Of a stretch of DNA of 64,000 nt, positions 44,195 through 57,108 are shown one piece after another. The stretch lies in the NCBI GenBank assembly GCA_009733575.1, contig ML769439.1, positions 40,970-104,969 of the forward strand, written 5' to 3'. Both the position numbers and the translations under genes were made by a program. The stretch is from Gymnopus androsaceus JB14 (Eukaryota > Basidiomycota > Agaricomycetes > Agaricales > Omphalotaceae). The notes beneath the pieces are model-generated. The model was not told the origin of the DNA. It did not search any database and was given only the letters and a program-made list of their open reading frames with translations. Position 1 is the first letter of the stretch. The number at the start of each line of letters is the position of its first letter.

Positions 44195-46095
44195 TTAGTG
44201 TCTGTCTTCTAAAATCAAAATTTGTTTAATACTTTGCTCCTTCTCCGTTTTCAGAGAGCTATAGCCACGTAAGTTGTCTTCCGTTTTCGAGACATACCAC
44301 TGACTGAGGCACGAAAAGTCCGTCCTTTCCCGGGTGACGAAAATCTTCAGATACACGAAGTCGAAATCTCGGTGTGGACGAAATCCGAACAGAAGATGGT
44401 CTTCATTGTCTTTGCATCCAATAATGAGCGAGCCTCCCTTTCCCGCCAGTGGTGGGTTCAAAATTCCTGGAGCGGGTGCATACCAAGCGCCTACTCAAAA
44501 TGAGCCAAGGTATCCACTGTCTATATGTTTTTGAACATACCAATGGTAAATCCGTCCGGGTCACAAGTGAAAACAAACGGCCACACGGGGAAGGGATTAT
44601 CATTGCGGATTGTCAAACAATAGGGACCTCTACTTTTGAGCTCTCCTTGGTTCAACTCGAGTTCAATGCTCGCATTCTGAAAGCGAGAAGCTCCATCTGC
44701 AAGCAGGTTCTCGCCCGTTGGCTCCTCTGTGTCGGTGTCGATCTGTTGGAAAGAAATGTACATTCGGTCAGAGACCGAGGAAGTAGACGGAGATGGCATC
44801 GCGAGATGCGTGTGGAATCGTGCTGCTCGTCGAATTTCTCTCTGGATATCACTGTGGCGGTCAAGTTCAAACCGGCTATCCGAGCCCGTTCTTTTATACT
44901 TTGGGTCATCGGCTAGACCATTCCACACAAGAAGAACCTTGTCTCCTTCTTCCCGCAACGCCATAATATTCTCTTCACCTTCTCCTGCTTGTTTCCATCC
45001 AGGAATAGCAGCCAGAGCAGTCGAATTTCCAACTGCAACATTCACTTTATCAGCGTAGCCTTCTTCTTCGACGGCATAAAAGAACGGTGGTATATCCGCA
45101 GCAAGAGTGCTTTCTCTGGAGAATAATGCAGTGATGTCGTCGTTGCCGAGAGCTTCAATGCGGAGGCTTCCTACAGGGTCGCCAAAATGACCGCGAATAT
45201 TTCTCGTATAGATTTTGTATACGGCACCAGAACGGACGTGGTGAGCAGCGCCCGCATGAAGAACAATTTTCCCATCTGTGGAGGTGTAGCCAGGTATCAA
45301 AGCATAATGCCCTTTCTCCGCTTGCAAGTTGAACAATGGACGATCGCAATTTGATCCTATGCAGTAGACGAGAACATCATCCCTAGAAACTCGTCAGCAT
45401 ACAATGTTTAGCAGACGATGGTTCACTATGCATTCTTACCTCCCTATTGACGATTGAACACGATTCGAGAATGCGCTTACAGTCATAAAGATCGAATCAA
45501 ATCGGGAGTTTTCTTGCTCCAACACTTTGACAATCGCGGAGGTGAACACTCCACCTTCTGCATTTTCAACGGCAGTATTGGGATATATGGCAACGCAGGA
45601 GGCCGGATTATCCCACTTGAACTGTTCACCAACACAATCCAGAAGTAAAACCTGACATAGTCAATTTTAAATATACTGTTGAGAAGACTCGCTCACAATG
45701 TTGTTTCCGCAACTCTTTGATATCGCATCAAACGCTTGTAAGAGGGCCCCGTCAGAGATCCCGCCATTATCAGCCGTATCGATGGGGCAGATGATTCCGA
45801 CTGAATCGTCTCCTTCCGCGGCTTGATTGCTGGCAGCATATCCAGAAAAGAAGAAAACGATTGCATCGTTTCGCTTGGTTCTGGCTGGAAGAGACTGAAG
45901 TGCTTCGGTTATTCCATCCTTTGTTGCTTTGTCGTCGTTCAAGACCTGGATATTCTTCTCATCTGCACCAAGATGGTTGAGAAGAAGGTCTTTCATTTTG
46001 TGAGTGTCACGAACACTGCTTTGCAATGCTGGAAATGGGTCAGAGTACTTGTCTATGCCCACAAGGACAGCATGAATAGCCGATGGCATTGTCAT
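44195..46095 (-). CDS. Caspase-fold (C14-like) protein, catalytic His replaced, 583 aa
   Basis: Exons 45697-46095, 45440-45651, 44541-45382 and 44195-44493 join in phase. Residues 1-150 match the p20 caspase/metacaspase fold: HAVLVGIDKYSDPF, a NDDKATKDGITEAL loop, and IVFFFSGYAAS, where active enzymes have SGH; the codon is TAT. The cysteine strand VLLLDCVG follows in exon 2. So Cys is kept but His is Tyr, and protease activity is unlikely. The rest (residues about 210-583) is a large beta-rich region with an IPGYTSTDGKIVLHAGAAHH segment and a conserved-looking end. Exon 4 needs a 47-nt intron at 44494-44540. The gene diverges from 46472. Confidence 0.75.
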
Positions 46096-46471
46096 GGTCA
46101 GAGTTTTCGGGGATCTGAAGTGAAGGTGTTTTGTTCTCTTCTTTCACCAATCACAAAATATCCGTTTTGCGAGGTGGGCTCACACAGGCTCATGCACAAT
46201 GTCAGCTTGCTGTCAGTGTCACTCTAGAGTTCAGATCGATTCCAGTCGGCATACATGCCCCAATTGAGTTCTATAATTGTTCATTCACGATAGGTACGAG
46301 CAAAGCTTATATCTGCACTCATGACTCGATAGCTCTCGATAGATATATGATAGTTCCATAGTTCCATCGATAACCCTACAGTATATATCCCTCGTGGATG
46401 TCTACGTAAAAAGGAGCGGTTAAATCGTTGCTCCTTCCACGACCACTGGACCACAGCTACGCATCCCCGCA
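46096..46471. promoter_or_regulatory. Bidirectional promoter of the caspase-fold and unknown genes
   Basis: The two ATGs are 376 bp apart on opposite strands. A TATA-like tatatatc occurs near 46382 for the plus gene. The spacing suggests joint regulation, which is inference. Confidence 0.5.
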
Positions 46472-47451
46472 ATGGATGGAAATGCACCACAACCGAATGA
46501 ACGAAAGAGGTTTTTTGTATTAAGAACACCGCGAAAACCTGCTTCGGCCCCTCGTGAGACTACGAGATCAATCTCTGTGGCAGGAGCAATTAAGGTGAGC
46601 TCATTGACGACTTATCTCCCAAATCATTCTAATAATTGGGGACTAGAGAGGCTACGAGAAAACAAAACAACTCCTCTTCAACCCTGATGGTGACTACTCT
46701 TTGGGGTCTGCGATTGAGCAGAGTCTTGCAGTCCCCGATACGTTCAAACTGGTGGACGAGAAGGATCCTGTTTCATTGAAACCCCTGAAACTGGAGATTC
46801 CTTACCAAGATAACGACGAGACCGCTATATGCATCGTAACGGCGAGATATATTCGTGGAGAGGCAAAGTACGCCGAAAAGGACTGGATAGAACTTTATTT
46901 CGGGACGAGCTCCCCACATCGCAACAGCCGCTTTACCAGGGTCCTGTTTTTCATTGGGCTTTTTCGTCCAGGTACTTTTGATATAGTCATAGATTTCAAT
47001 GTTACTGATTGGTCAGTTTCATTATGTAGAGACAAAGGAAGTCATTAAGATAAAAAAATATTTACCGGACTCTAGTGGTCAGCCTGGTACCATCGAAATT
47101 ACTAGAACTCACAACCGCCAACTCCATGCAGGCTTAACCGCATCACAAACTCCAGGACTCACATTGGACTATACTGCGGATAATGGCAGAGAAGTTAGAT
47201 TCTCTACTCCTGAAGTTAAAGTGAAGGGAATCGCCTTCTCTGACGATATGATTCGTTGGGATGCAAACGAGACAGAGGGAATAGGTATAGAGTCCTTACA
47301 ATTACGTCTCGCTTTAGACGACCGCCTTCCCGTCATAGCAAGATTTCGTGTTGTCGTGGACCACATTAGCGGACAGGAGTGGAAGAATAAGGCTAGGACA
47401 CACCAGATTCCGGAGAAGCCCTACCAGCATATTGATCTGCTGTTAATCTAG
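46472..47451 (+). CDS. Unknown protein divergent from the caspase-fold gene, 283 aa
   Basis: Exons 46472-46594, 46647-46940 and 47017-47451 join in phase. The N-terminus is basic and disordered (NERKRFFVLRTPRKPASAPRE). The rest is beta-rich with strand-like runs ETAICIVTARYIRGE, LTLDYTADNGREVRF and LPVIARFRVVVDHISG. No catalytic motif, signal peptide or membrane helix is visible. I do not recognise the family. The style resembles the C-terminal part of the neighbouring caspase-fold protein, but I could not align them. Confidence 0.65.
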
Positions 47452-47621
47452 GGAGTGGTCGGACTGGAACTGGCTTATTAGTACAATCCATGTCTCAAAT
47501 GGATACAGCCTTCAGTTATGCCCAACCCTCTCTGCACTGTTATCCGATACTTATTCGACTGAGTTGTCCATTCACGTACCAATTATTACCATACTTGCGA
47601 TTATCGTGGTTGCAGTCGGAA

Positions 47622-47675
47622 GTGCTTACGTGGGTCAACGCGAACATAACGTGGGGTGTGTATAATGACTCACCC
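47622..47675 (+). repeat. Right direct repeat flanking the caspase-fold block
   Basis: It shares gtgcttacgtgg, gcataacgtg-like and gtgtataatgactcaccc strings, in order, with 43266-43320. The rest of 47452-48007 shows no gene. Confidence 0.65.
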
Positions 47676-48007
47676 GTGCTCTTGACAAACGACTCATCCT
47701 CGATGGTCGGCCTCGTCAGACCGCTATGTGTATCCACCCGTTAAGCTGTGGATCGTCAAATTATCACAGAGACCCTCTCTACAGCTTTTCCTAATTTACT
47801 GAATAGTTTGAATGGATATATGGCCTACATTTGGGAAGGACTAATGGATGAGCTGTTGAATCCAAGTCGACTTCTTCAATGGCAACACAGCGGCGCATAC
47901 TGATTGCAGCATTCCGATTAGATCAACAAAATGTCAACAAAGCTGTAGAACGGTTTCTTCTTATTACAGCGACCTGATTGCCAACAGTTCCTTGCATTAA
48001 CTCGATA

Positions 48008-51000
48008 ATGGGCTCGCAATTAGCTTTCCTCCTCCCTCAATCCCCCTCGGCTCTCACAGATAAAGGATTGGAATCGTACGTCTGCGATGATAATTGTCGT
48101 GTGAACATTTACTGATTGTATCTTTCTAGCGCACTTTTCTTGATTCCGTCCTGCGTAGCCGTTGCTTCTGCTGCTATACTGCTTGTACACGTCTTCGCAT
48201 CGCGCCTAAAGCTATCTCGAGACAGTTTGAATACCTACCTTGAGATAACTGGCCACACACGCGTTTCTGCGCTTCGGAGGACCTGTTATTTTCGGACACT
48301 ATGTCGTACGACTTGTAGCGTGTTTTACGCTCACTGCAATTGGTGTTTTGCAGCTGGTGAAGCAAGAGAAGGAGAGTCGGCTCTATTACAGCACTGCTTT
48401 GCATTTTCGTGTGTTATTTCCGACTTTTCGGTTCGCTCAATCTGAGTTTGTTGATTTACAGATCTATTCGACGATATTAGCACTGGGATCTGTTTTGGCT
48501 AATCCTAGATGGAGTCGTATTTCCATTCGACATCTAAACACCATCCTTTTCGCCACGCTCAGTGTATACACTTACCGAGATATATACCCGCTGGGCACTT
48601 ATGTCCTCACTCCTCAAGACAAGCTCGAGGGACCGCTTCTTTGGGTCAAGATATCACTGTTGGCTGTCGCTGCCGTTGTTATTCCTCTCATCGTACCCCG
48701 GAAATACATCCCTGTAGATCCCAAAGTCAGTTTCAACCGTCCGAATCAATGGATTACACTCACCAAGTGCTTTGGTATAGCATCCAACGTCACCGAGTCC
48801 AGAGCAAACCTGTTCATGGTTATCTAGGCTTGTATACAGCTTTATGGACCCCGTTATCATCAACGCCTACAAGGTTCCAACTCTGCCACATGAGGATCTC
48901 CCGCCGCTGGCAGACTATGACCACGCCGAATATTTGACCAAGCGTAGCTTCCGCGTAGGTTCCTGGCCTTCGAAGCAATATGATGGACTCACTTTTACTG
49001 TCGTAGCATCTCGATCCCACCATCGTTATCAAGCGCCAGCATGTCTTTTTCGCTCTCGTTCGGATATTTGCCCAGGAACTTATCGTAATGGCCATCCTTA
49101 CCGTGCTTATGTCGTTACTGTCATTTGTGTCGCCAATTGGCGTCAGATATTTGTTAAGGTTCTGCTAAAGTTCTCGAGAAAGATGTCATTTTTTACTGAA
49201 AGATGTATAGATATCTCGAAACTGAAGGTGTCGATGCCTTCTTTAAGCCCTGGGTTTGGATCCTCTGGCTCTTTGTGGGCCCGCTGCTTTCAGGGATCGT
49301 TTGTGAAAGTTACTTTTCCATTAGTGTATGTCGTTTCCTATTTGCCTTGCAACACTCGGTAACAATGCCTCCATTGCAGATGCGTCAAGCTGTCCAAGTT
49401 GAAGCAATCCTCACAGAAATGGTTCTGGAACATGCTTTACGGATGCGTCTCCATGCAGATACTGCAGCTGACAAGAACACCTCCGACGCGTCAGCTCTTT
49501 CGTCTGGCGCCGTAACTCCTGCCCCAGACGAATCACTTCTCCTAGAGACTGACCAGCAAACTCTGCATTCCGAAGCCGCTCCTTCCGAGGTAGATTCCAG
49601 CGGGAGCACACTCCACGCAAGCTCTTCCTCTCAAGCCGCCACCGCAGCTCCTGTAAAAGATGGTGGTTCCACTCCAACTACCGACTCCATTCCTGAAACC
49701 AAAATTGAGACGAAAAATCTCACAGGAAAATTAAACAATCTGATCACTTCAGATGTGGAAAATATCACCAATGGAGCGGATGCGCTGCGTCTCGTAGTGG
49801 TCGTACCGTTGCAAGTTACCCTTTGCATCGTGTTCTTGTACAACATCCTTGGGTGGAGGTGAGCCGACTTAAAGCGACCAGAATGTTTCTTATTCCTCAT
49901 TTCACCGTAGCGCATTTGTGGGTTTAGCAGTAATCATTGCATTATTCCCTATCCCTGGCCTTATTACGAAAGCAATCCAAAAGGCGCAGGAGAAGAAGAT
50001 GGAGAAGACCGATGCACGAGTGCAAATGGTTACTGAGAGTGAGGCTTTTTTTTTTTGGTCGTCTGGTTGACATGGATCGTTGAAACTCGATATTCATTAT
50101 TCAGCGATGAATGTCCTGCGTATGGTCAAGGCATTTGGGTGGGAGTCTATGATGAACGATAGAATCAAGGACGCCAGGGAGGAAGAGTTGACTTATATGC
50201 GACGCATCCGCTATCTTGATGTAGCCACTCAAACAGCAAAGTATGTTTGTTCTATACACTCGCGCTTAATTCGCCTCTTGATATGTCCTCTCCAGCTTCG
50301 CCATCCCAATCTTGACGATGTTGGCCACGTACGCGGCTTACGTTCGTGTATCTTACTATAAAATTCGCATTCGAGACCTTCTCATTGTTTATTCCAGACA
50401 ATCGTGATGAAGGAGGCACTCACTGCATCCAAGGTCTTCAGTAGCATGATCGTATTTGAAAATTTCAGGTCTCTAATGGAAGAAGTAATGACCTATTTGA
50501 GGATGTGGGTCATTCAGTGCTACCTGCCTTCGCGTTAATGATTGAGGCTTTCACCAGCTCTGTAAACTCCAAAGTCTCGTTGGATCGATTTACCGAGTTT
50601 TTGTATGAAGTAAGTACTTTCTTATTCGTTTCCGCTGCATTGCTCACACTCAGTACTAGACTGAACTCCTCGATGCATTCAGCCCAAGTGATATAGTAGT
50701 GCCAGCTATTACCACTGCAAATCAAGACATAGGCTTCCGCAATGCTACCTTCAGTTGGTCAAGTCATGAAAGCACCTCAAATCGGAATTTCTTGTTAAAA
50801 ATCGACGGAGAACTGATATTCAGGCGCGGTGCCGTCAATTTGATTCTTGGGAACACAGGATCGGGGAAAACCTCCATACTCATGGCGCTGCTTTCCGAGA
50901 TGCACTTTGTACCGTCTGGACCCGATTCTTGGTACAACCTCCCTCGAGATCACGGTGTGGCGTATGCTGCGCAAGAGTCTTGGGTACAGAATGCGACTAT

Positions 51001-54000
51001 CAAGGTGCGTTCAGTAATAATTACTCTTGACCTATACAGGTTCGCTCAAAAGGGTATTAGGAAAACATTATTTTCGAGTCCGACTTTGACGAGGAACGCT
51101 ACAAGAAGGTGTTGCACCAGTGCGCTCTCGAGCGAGATTTGGAACTGTTTGATGCCGGGGATGAGACTGAAGTCGGCGAGAAAGGTCTTACTCTGTCGGG
51201 AGGTCAAAAAGCAAGGGTGACATTAGCTCGAGCCATCTATTCAAACGCAGAAATTATTCTTTTGGACGACGTGCTTGCCGCGTTGGAGTAAGTCGGCCTC
51301 ATTCCAGGGTAAACTATGAGACTGAACTTCATTCTCGATAGTGTCCATACATCCAAGTGGGTCGTAGAGAAGTGCTTCAAAGGTGACTTGATCAAAGATC
51401 GGACCGTTCTCATGGTGGTGAGTTGGAAAACGCACTCTGTTTATTTGCACTCTTACTGAGTGGTTTTCAGACGCATAATATTACTTTGACTCAATCTATC
51501 GCTGGATTCGTGGTTTCAATCAAGGATGGACGAATCATCAGTCAAGGAACGACGTCTAATGCATTATCCATGCTAGCCAGTGCTCAAGTCAAGACGGAGG
51601 AATTTCTCATTGAAGATGTCGAAATTCCCGAAACTCAACCTCGCGATGATGCAGCTGAGAAACAGAATAAAGAAGGTCAGGGTAAAATAATCGTGGCAGA
51701 AGAAGTCGAAGTGGGCAACGTGAGTTGGCCCGCACGTAAGTCGTCTTTTTCTGTGTTCAATGGCTAAAAACTGAGCTTCCCCCAGTGGGATTATTTTTCA
51801 AGGGACTTGGCGGAAATCATCCAGTGCTTTTCTTTCTGTCGTTCATTGCCTTTACAACTCTTTCAGAGTTGAGTGAAATTGTGCAAACCTGGTACCTTGG
51901 CTACTGGGCTAGCCAATATGAGCTCCACCGGAATGACCCATCCGAGGTCAATGCATTATAGTACGTATAGTCTGTATGCTGCTCTTCAATATTTCATCAA
52001 GCTTTTCTAGCTACCTTACAGGATACAGTCAGTCTCCGCATATCCCGTTGTTATCTTCATGCTAAAGCACTCGTATGATAGCTCTGATATTGTTGTTCAT
52101 GCTTTTGGTGACTTGCATCGCATTTGTGATCTACCTATATGGGCGGATCAGAATGTCAAGGACAATTCACAAACAGCTCATGGCGTCCGTTTTGGGTACT
52201 ACGTTTAGGTCAGTGCTTTTACAACAAAAAATGGGGAACTTGATCTCACGTTCGCTTTGAAGATGGTTAGACACCACCCCAACATCTCGAGTTATCACTC
52301 GGTGTACACGAGACATGTCGAATGGTAATCATTTTCGCTACTTAGGATCCTGCCTTGCTGATAATGTTGATCTTCTAGTGGACGGAGCCATCCCTGGGAT
52401 ATTCCATCCCCTGACTCGACTGACAATTGACCTGTTGGGCCAATTCTTCTCCATCATATATTTCACCCCTGCTTTTTTCTTCCCTGGAGTGTTATTAGGC
52501 ATTGCTGTTGCTCTTTTTGGATCAGTTTACACGAAGGCACAGCTGCCTATCAAACGAATCCAGTCAAACTCCAAGGCTCCAGTGCTTGCCCAGTAGGTGA
52601 TCTCAGTTTTGTGTTATTACTGCTGTACTGAACAAAATCTATAGCTTCGGAAGCGTCATAGCAGGTCTTGGTGAGAACACCGCTGAATATTCGTGTATGC
52701 TTTGCTAAAATTTAATAAAAGTGTCCGTCCGAGCGTATGGTGTACAGCGCAGTGTTGTAGAAGAATCCCTCAAGCGAATCAACTACTATTCCGGACCTTC
52801 AGTGTTATATTGGAATCTTTCGCGTTGGCTTAATCTTCGGCTTGATCTATTGGGCAATTTGTTCTCTGCAGCTCTGGCTGCTTATCTCGTATATGTCAGT
52901 CACAGAGAGGCGTCTACAACTGGATTCTCACTCAACATGTCGGGTAAATAGTTTGTTAATCTTTGTTACAAATTCCTATTACTGACTACGCCCCAGTTTT
53001 GTTCAGTTCTTATCTTCTATACTTTATCCGCAATTTCAGTTTCTTCCAAGTTAGCGGTATGTGGTCAAGCTGACGCTTTGAACTGGTTATCTGACTCTTT
53101 CTTATAGCCAATGGGTAAGTTTACAAGTTGCATCGTATGCATTGTCTACCATTTAACTTTGTCAAAAGCTTGGAACGGATCCACGCGTACGTCAAGATAG
53201 AGCAAGAACCAAAACCAACTAAGGAGGGCATTCCTCCGGCGTATTGGCCCTCCAGCGGAGACCTTCGAGTCGAAAACCTCAGTGCGCGTTATTCTTCCGA
53301 TGGTCCGAAAGTTCTACAAAATATCAGCTTCCACGTCAAATCGGGAGAACGTATTGGCGTTGGTGTGTTATTTGTTCTACGATACCAATGCTCTTGACGT
53401 TGACTCTGAACGAATAATCTAGTTGGGCGAACGGGTTCCGGAAAGGTATGTCTCATTCTGCCACTGTCCCCAGTCAAATATTTGTCGCTCATAGAACATC
53501 TTTCAGAGCTCCTTGATGTTGTCCCTGCTAAGATGCATATACGCAGATGGAAAAGTGTACTACGATGGAGTTGAAACAGCTTCCCTTAACCTGGACGAGC
53601 TAAGAACAAAGATTACAATTATTCCTCAAATAGTGCGTCTTTCATACTCATTCCGCGATTCTCATTGAACTTTTTTCGAAGCCGGAACTTTTGAGTGGAA
53701 CAGTTCGACGAAACCTCGATCCTTTTGATCAGTACGATGACGCCTCGTTAAACGACGCATTGCGTTCTGCTGGCCTTTATTCCATCCAAAGCGAGGATGA
53801 TGAAAGTGCTCGGATTGGTCTCGATACTGACATAGCTAGCGGAGGAAATAATCTCTCTGTCGGTCAACGTCAGATCTTGGCTCTCGCTCGTGCAATTCTT
53901 CGCGGAAGCAAACTCCTGATTCTAGATGAAGGTTGGTACACACTCCGTTGACATGGTTTTCATTCCATGAATCTGAACGACCGCTTTTTTGACAGCAACT

Positions 54001-54390
54001 GCGGCTATAGACTATAAAACCGATGCCGTCATTCAGTCTTCACTTCGGCGAGAACTGAAGGGACGGGACGTTACGGTTATCACCGTGGCTCATCGTTTGC
54101 AAACAATCATGGACGCAGATAAAATTGTGAGTGATTCTTTCCATCGTCTTGTAAGCATTTTTTGATTGCCAATCCTTGAATAGATGGTCTTGGACGCAGG
54201 AAATATTGTAAATTTTCTCCTTGTGCAATTCATGGTGTCGATGGCTGACGACAAGCTCTCCATCCAGGTTGAATATGGTTCTCCCAACGAACTACTGAAA
54301 AAAAAATCCGGACATTTCAGTGCCTTGGTCGATGAATCTGTGGATAAAGAGCAGTTATATCGATTGGCCGAAGGCCATTCTACCATGTAG
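48008..54390 (+). CDS. ABC transporter, ABCC (MRP/YOR1) type, full length
   Basis: About 30 small exons encode an N-terminal membrane domain, then TMD1 ([19 protein letters not shown] core near 49010), a Ser/Ala-rich linker, and NBD1 with Walker [10 protein letters not shown] (50850), the AAQESWVQ Q-loop, LSGGQ (51195) and Walker [12 protein letters not shown] (degenerate D-to-E). TMD2 (51840-53160) follows, then NBD2 with GRTGSGKSS across an intron, NNLSVGQRQ and LLILDEATAAID, a VAHRLQT His-loop and a short C-terminus. The product would pump organic anions or drugs across a membrane. Two frame breaks are likely: near 48255 (start of the [12 protein letters not shown] block) and near 50470 (after [11 protein letters not shown]). 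Otherwise splice phases close. The breaks may be errors or early decay. Confidence 0.72.
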
Positions 54391-55037
54391 GTGTATTCGG
54401 TAGACGAAACATCAAGTAGGGTCCCAGAAAGGTAATGTCAAAGCTGGAAATTTCAGATATGCCCTGTCCAGTACATGCCAAGTGAATTAGTGATGGAAAC
54501 GCGTTTCGATCAAACGTTGAGCTCTTTATATACTGTAAAAGTTGTAGTTCCGCAGTCCGCAGTACTGTGGAGAGTGTGCATTACTGTGCAATGCTGCGCT
54601 TTGGCTGCAGCTGCTGAGCCACTACATTTATAGTAATACTACCTACATGTATAGTTAACTCTCAACCAATAATAAATAATACCAAACTACTGGGCAAGTA
54701 TGAGTTCTGGATAGCTCTGGCTTGCCATTCCAACATATGCACAGATAGTACTAATGATACACTCTGGTACTTGCTGCGCAATGGTTGGCTGCAATAATGC
54801 ACTGACAGCAGCATTTTTTAAACAGCTGAAAATCCTCACAGAGATCTCCGAAGTTCAGCCCTTCTTTGCTCTTTCTTTCAACGGAAATGAGAAATGGCGG
54901 GGCTCCGACATCGACGGTATACTTGATAAGAATCGGTATATATATCAGTATAGCATCGCCAAAATGTCAGGTTTGATTATATCACCACGCCGTTTCCTTT
55001 TTTCCAACTCTTTTCCTCCTTTCCGCCAAGGTCTAGG
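54391..55037. other. Intergenic stretch, no gene seen
   Basis: Contains a run of gtactgtgg / tgcattactgtgcaatgctg words near 54555-54610. No gene recognised; the promoter of the PLAC8 gene should lie at its end. Confidence 0.35.
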
Positions 55038-56173
55038 ATGCTCCTTCCCTCAGAGAAACCTTCCTCCTCCAATCTCATTCCCGACTCAAACCACGTAAAG
55101 GATGTTAGACGTGGCTCCACTTCCAAAGCCGCCGCAACAGATTTTCCTTTGGACACCATTACCTCTTCCACAGCAGTAGCAAACTCATCCGATTTAGTTT
55201 CACCTGCTCCTCCGACTTATACTTTAACTCCCGAAGCCGGGGCCAGTTCCACTTTGCCAACATTAGCTAGTCCGACTAGTGGTGCTCCCAGCGTCTATGG
55301 TTCGAACTATTCCTCTTCCACTGCAGACAAGAAAAGGCGTCCCCATACCCCAGCGCACTCTACAACCCAGCTGTTACCTGCCGATGACGAAACTACTACT
55401 TCCTATCCACCACAGGGTCCCGTTATCAACGCTCTGGCCCCCACTGGTCGAACAATGACAATCGACCAGCAGCCTTCGCCGAAGGAAGTCATGTCCGTTC
55501 CAGTGACGGGTAGCAGAAATGCTCGTCAGATGCCGGTGGATCTACGAGGAAATAGGGATTGGAGTTCAGGTTTGTGTGGGTGTTATACCGGAGATGATCA
55601 TGAGATGGATACTTGTGAGTGCCGCCTAATAGCCTGCAGCCTTTCTTCTCGTCCCAAGCGCTTCCCTTACCTGCCTTTCTCTTCCTTTCCTTCCGACCGC
55701 TAACATCAACACTTTACCTCTACTAGGCTGTACCGCCTGCTTCTGTCCCTGCATTATCTTTGGCCGAAACAAAACCCGCATGGATCACCTCGCAAACCAC
55801 AACTCACCTGAACCTTCCGGCGGACGAACAGAGGGCGATTGTGCGACACATGGGATTATGAGTTTTTTTTTCATTGTGGGAGGCTGTGCTCTACAGGTAT
55901 ATTCGACACATTTGTTTCTTCGGTCACGCTGACACTTCCATCCTCCTTCGCACGATACAGGTCCCCTTACGCGCCACTATCCGCGACCGCTACTCCATCT
56001 CTGGTTCCTGCCTAGGCGACGGCTGCACCTCCGTCTGGTGCTACCCTTGCGCGCTCACGCAGGAGCATATCGAGATTAGCGCCGAGGAGCATAGTTTCCC
56101 GAGAGGTGTTGGAGGGAGTAGTGGAGTTTATTATGATGATCCCAAAAGGGTCAGAAGGATGTCGATAACTTAG
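55038..56173 (+). CDS. PLAC8-family Cys-rich protein, 319 aa
   Basis: Exons 55038-55614, 55727-55896 and 55961-56173 join in phase. Residues 1-170 are Ser/Thr/Pro-rich and probably disordered. The PLAC8 domain follows: NRDWSSGLCGCYTGDDHEMD, then the signature CCTACFCPCIIFGRNKTRM, a short hydrophobic stretch (MSFFFIVGGCALQ), and the second half RATIRDRYSISGSC with a CYPCALTQEH motif. PLAC8 proteins sit at membranes and have been linked to cell-size control and metal handling in other organisms. The length fits fungal members, and no key Cys appears missing. Confidence 0.85.
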
Positions 56174-57108
56174 CAAGGAGCAGTTAGAGGGGGACTGCTG
56201 AAATTCATAGTAATACAGACGTTAGTAACTAGTTGGGAAAGTATCAGTCCAACCGCATAGGATGTATACCCTATTTTCATATATTTTAATTTTATCTGCC
56301 AGTACTTCGAAGGAAGGACGCTACACTACAGCAGACTTAGTCTTGATGTGCACTTCAATCTCACCTTTCGCAGCTGCTAGTAATAACATTAGTACCTCAA
56401 GAAGTTGAACACATAAACGAAACCTCTAGTTTCATTTAAATCGGATGAGGATGAAGATGAACAGCGAGTGATGAGTACAGGACTAACGGAGTGATTTGAA
56501 GCCTCCTTAGGCCAGCAGTGCACTACACTCGGTATTTGTGAGGCTACTGGCTGCTACTTAGCAGTACCTGCTCTCATGTTTAACGACCAAGGGTTCAAAT
56601 ACCGCCATGATATCCGGGGCAGCAATCTCTTTAAAGTCGAGGAAATATCATGCTAGGGTCCATGACAGACAAGAATACAAATAATTGTGTCTTTGAGGCT
56701 ACAATGGACTTCACCATTAGGAGCTTGTAGATTATCCAGGAAGCGTTCGTAGCGCCGTTGAACACGCATTCTTTGGTTCCAGATTCGTCTATGCCCCGCT
56801 TGGTCTAATGGTCGCAAAAGGTTTGCGGTTTTAGAGAGTGATGCCACTGAGTGCGTCCAGGCTACCTGCGATTTAGATCTATGGATGGGTATCTATGGAT
56901 GAAAAGAATACGGAATAGAAAAGAATATAAAAAGATCCAATAGACGCCCAAGCGAAATGGGATCAAGCGGTTTAAAGTAAGTATCTGGACTGCTTTCGAT
57001 CTCAGATTCAGAGTAATACACACATTCTTTGCTCGATTGGTCGCCAGTGCGCCACTGGCACTGCAAACTGGAAACTCGGATGCAACGGTACCCTGGATTG
57101 ACAACTAC
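56174..57108. other. Intergenic stretch, no gene seen
   Basis: No coding signal. Confidence 0.35.
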
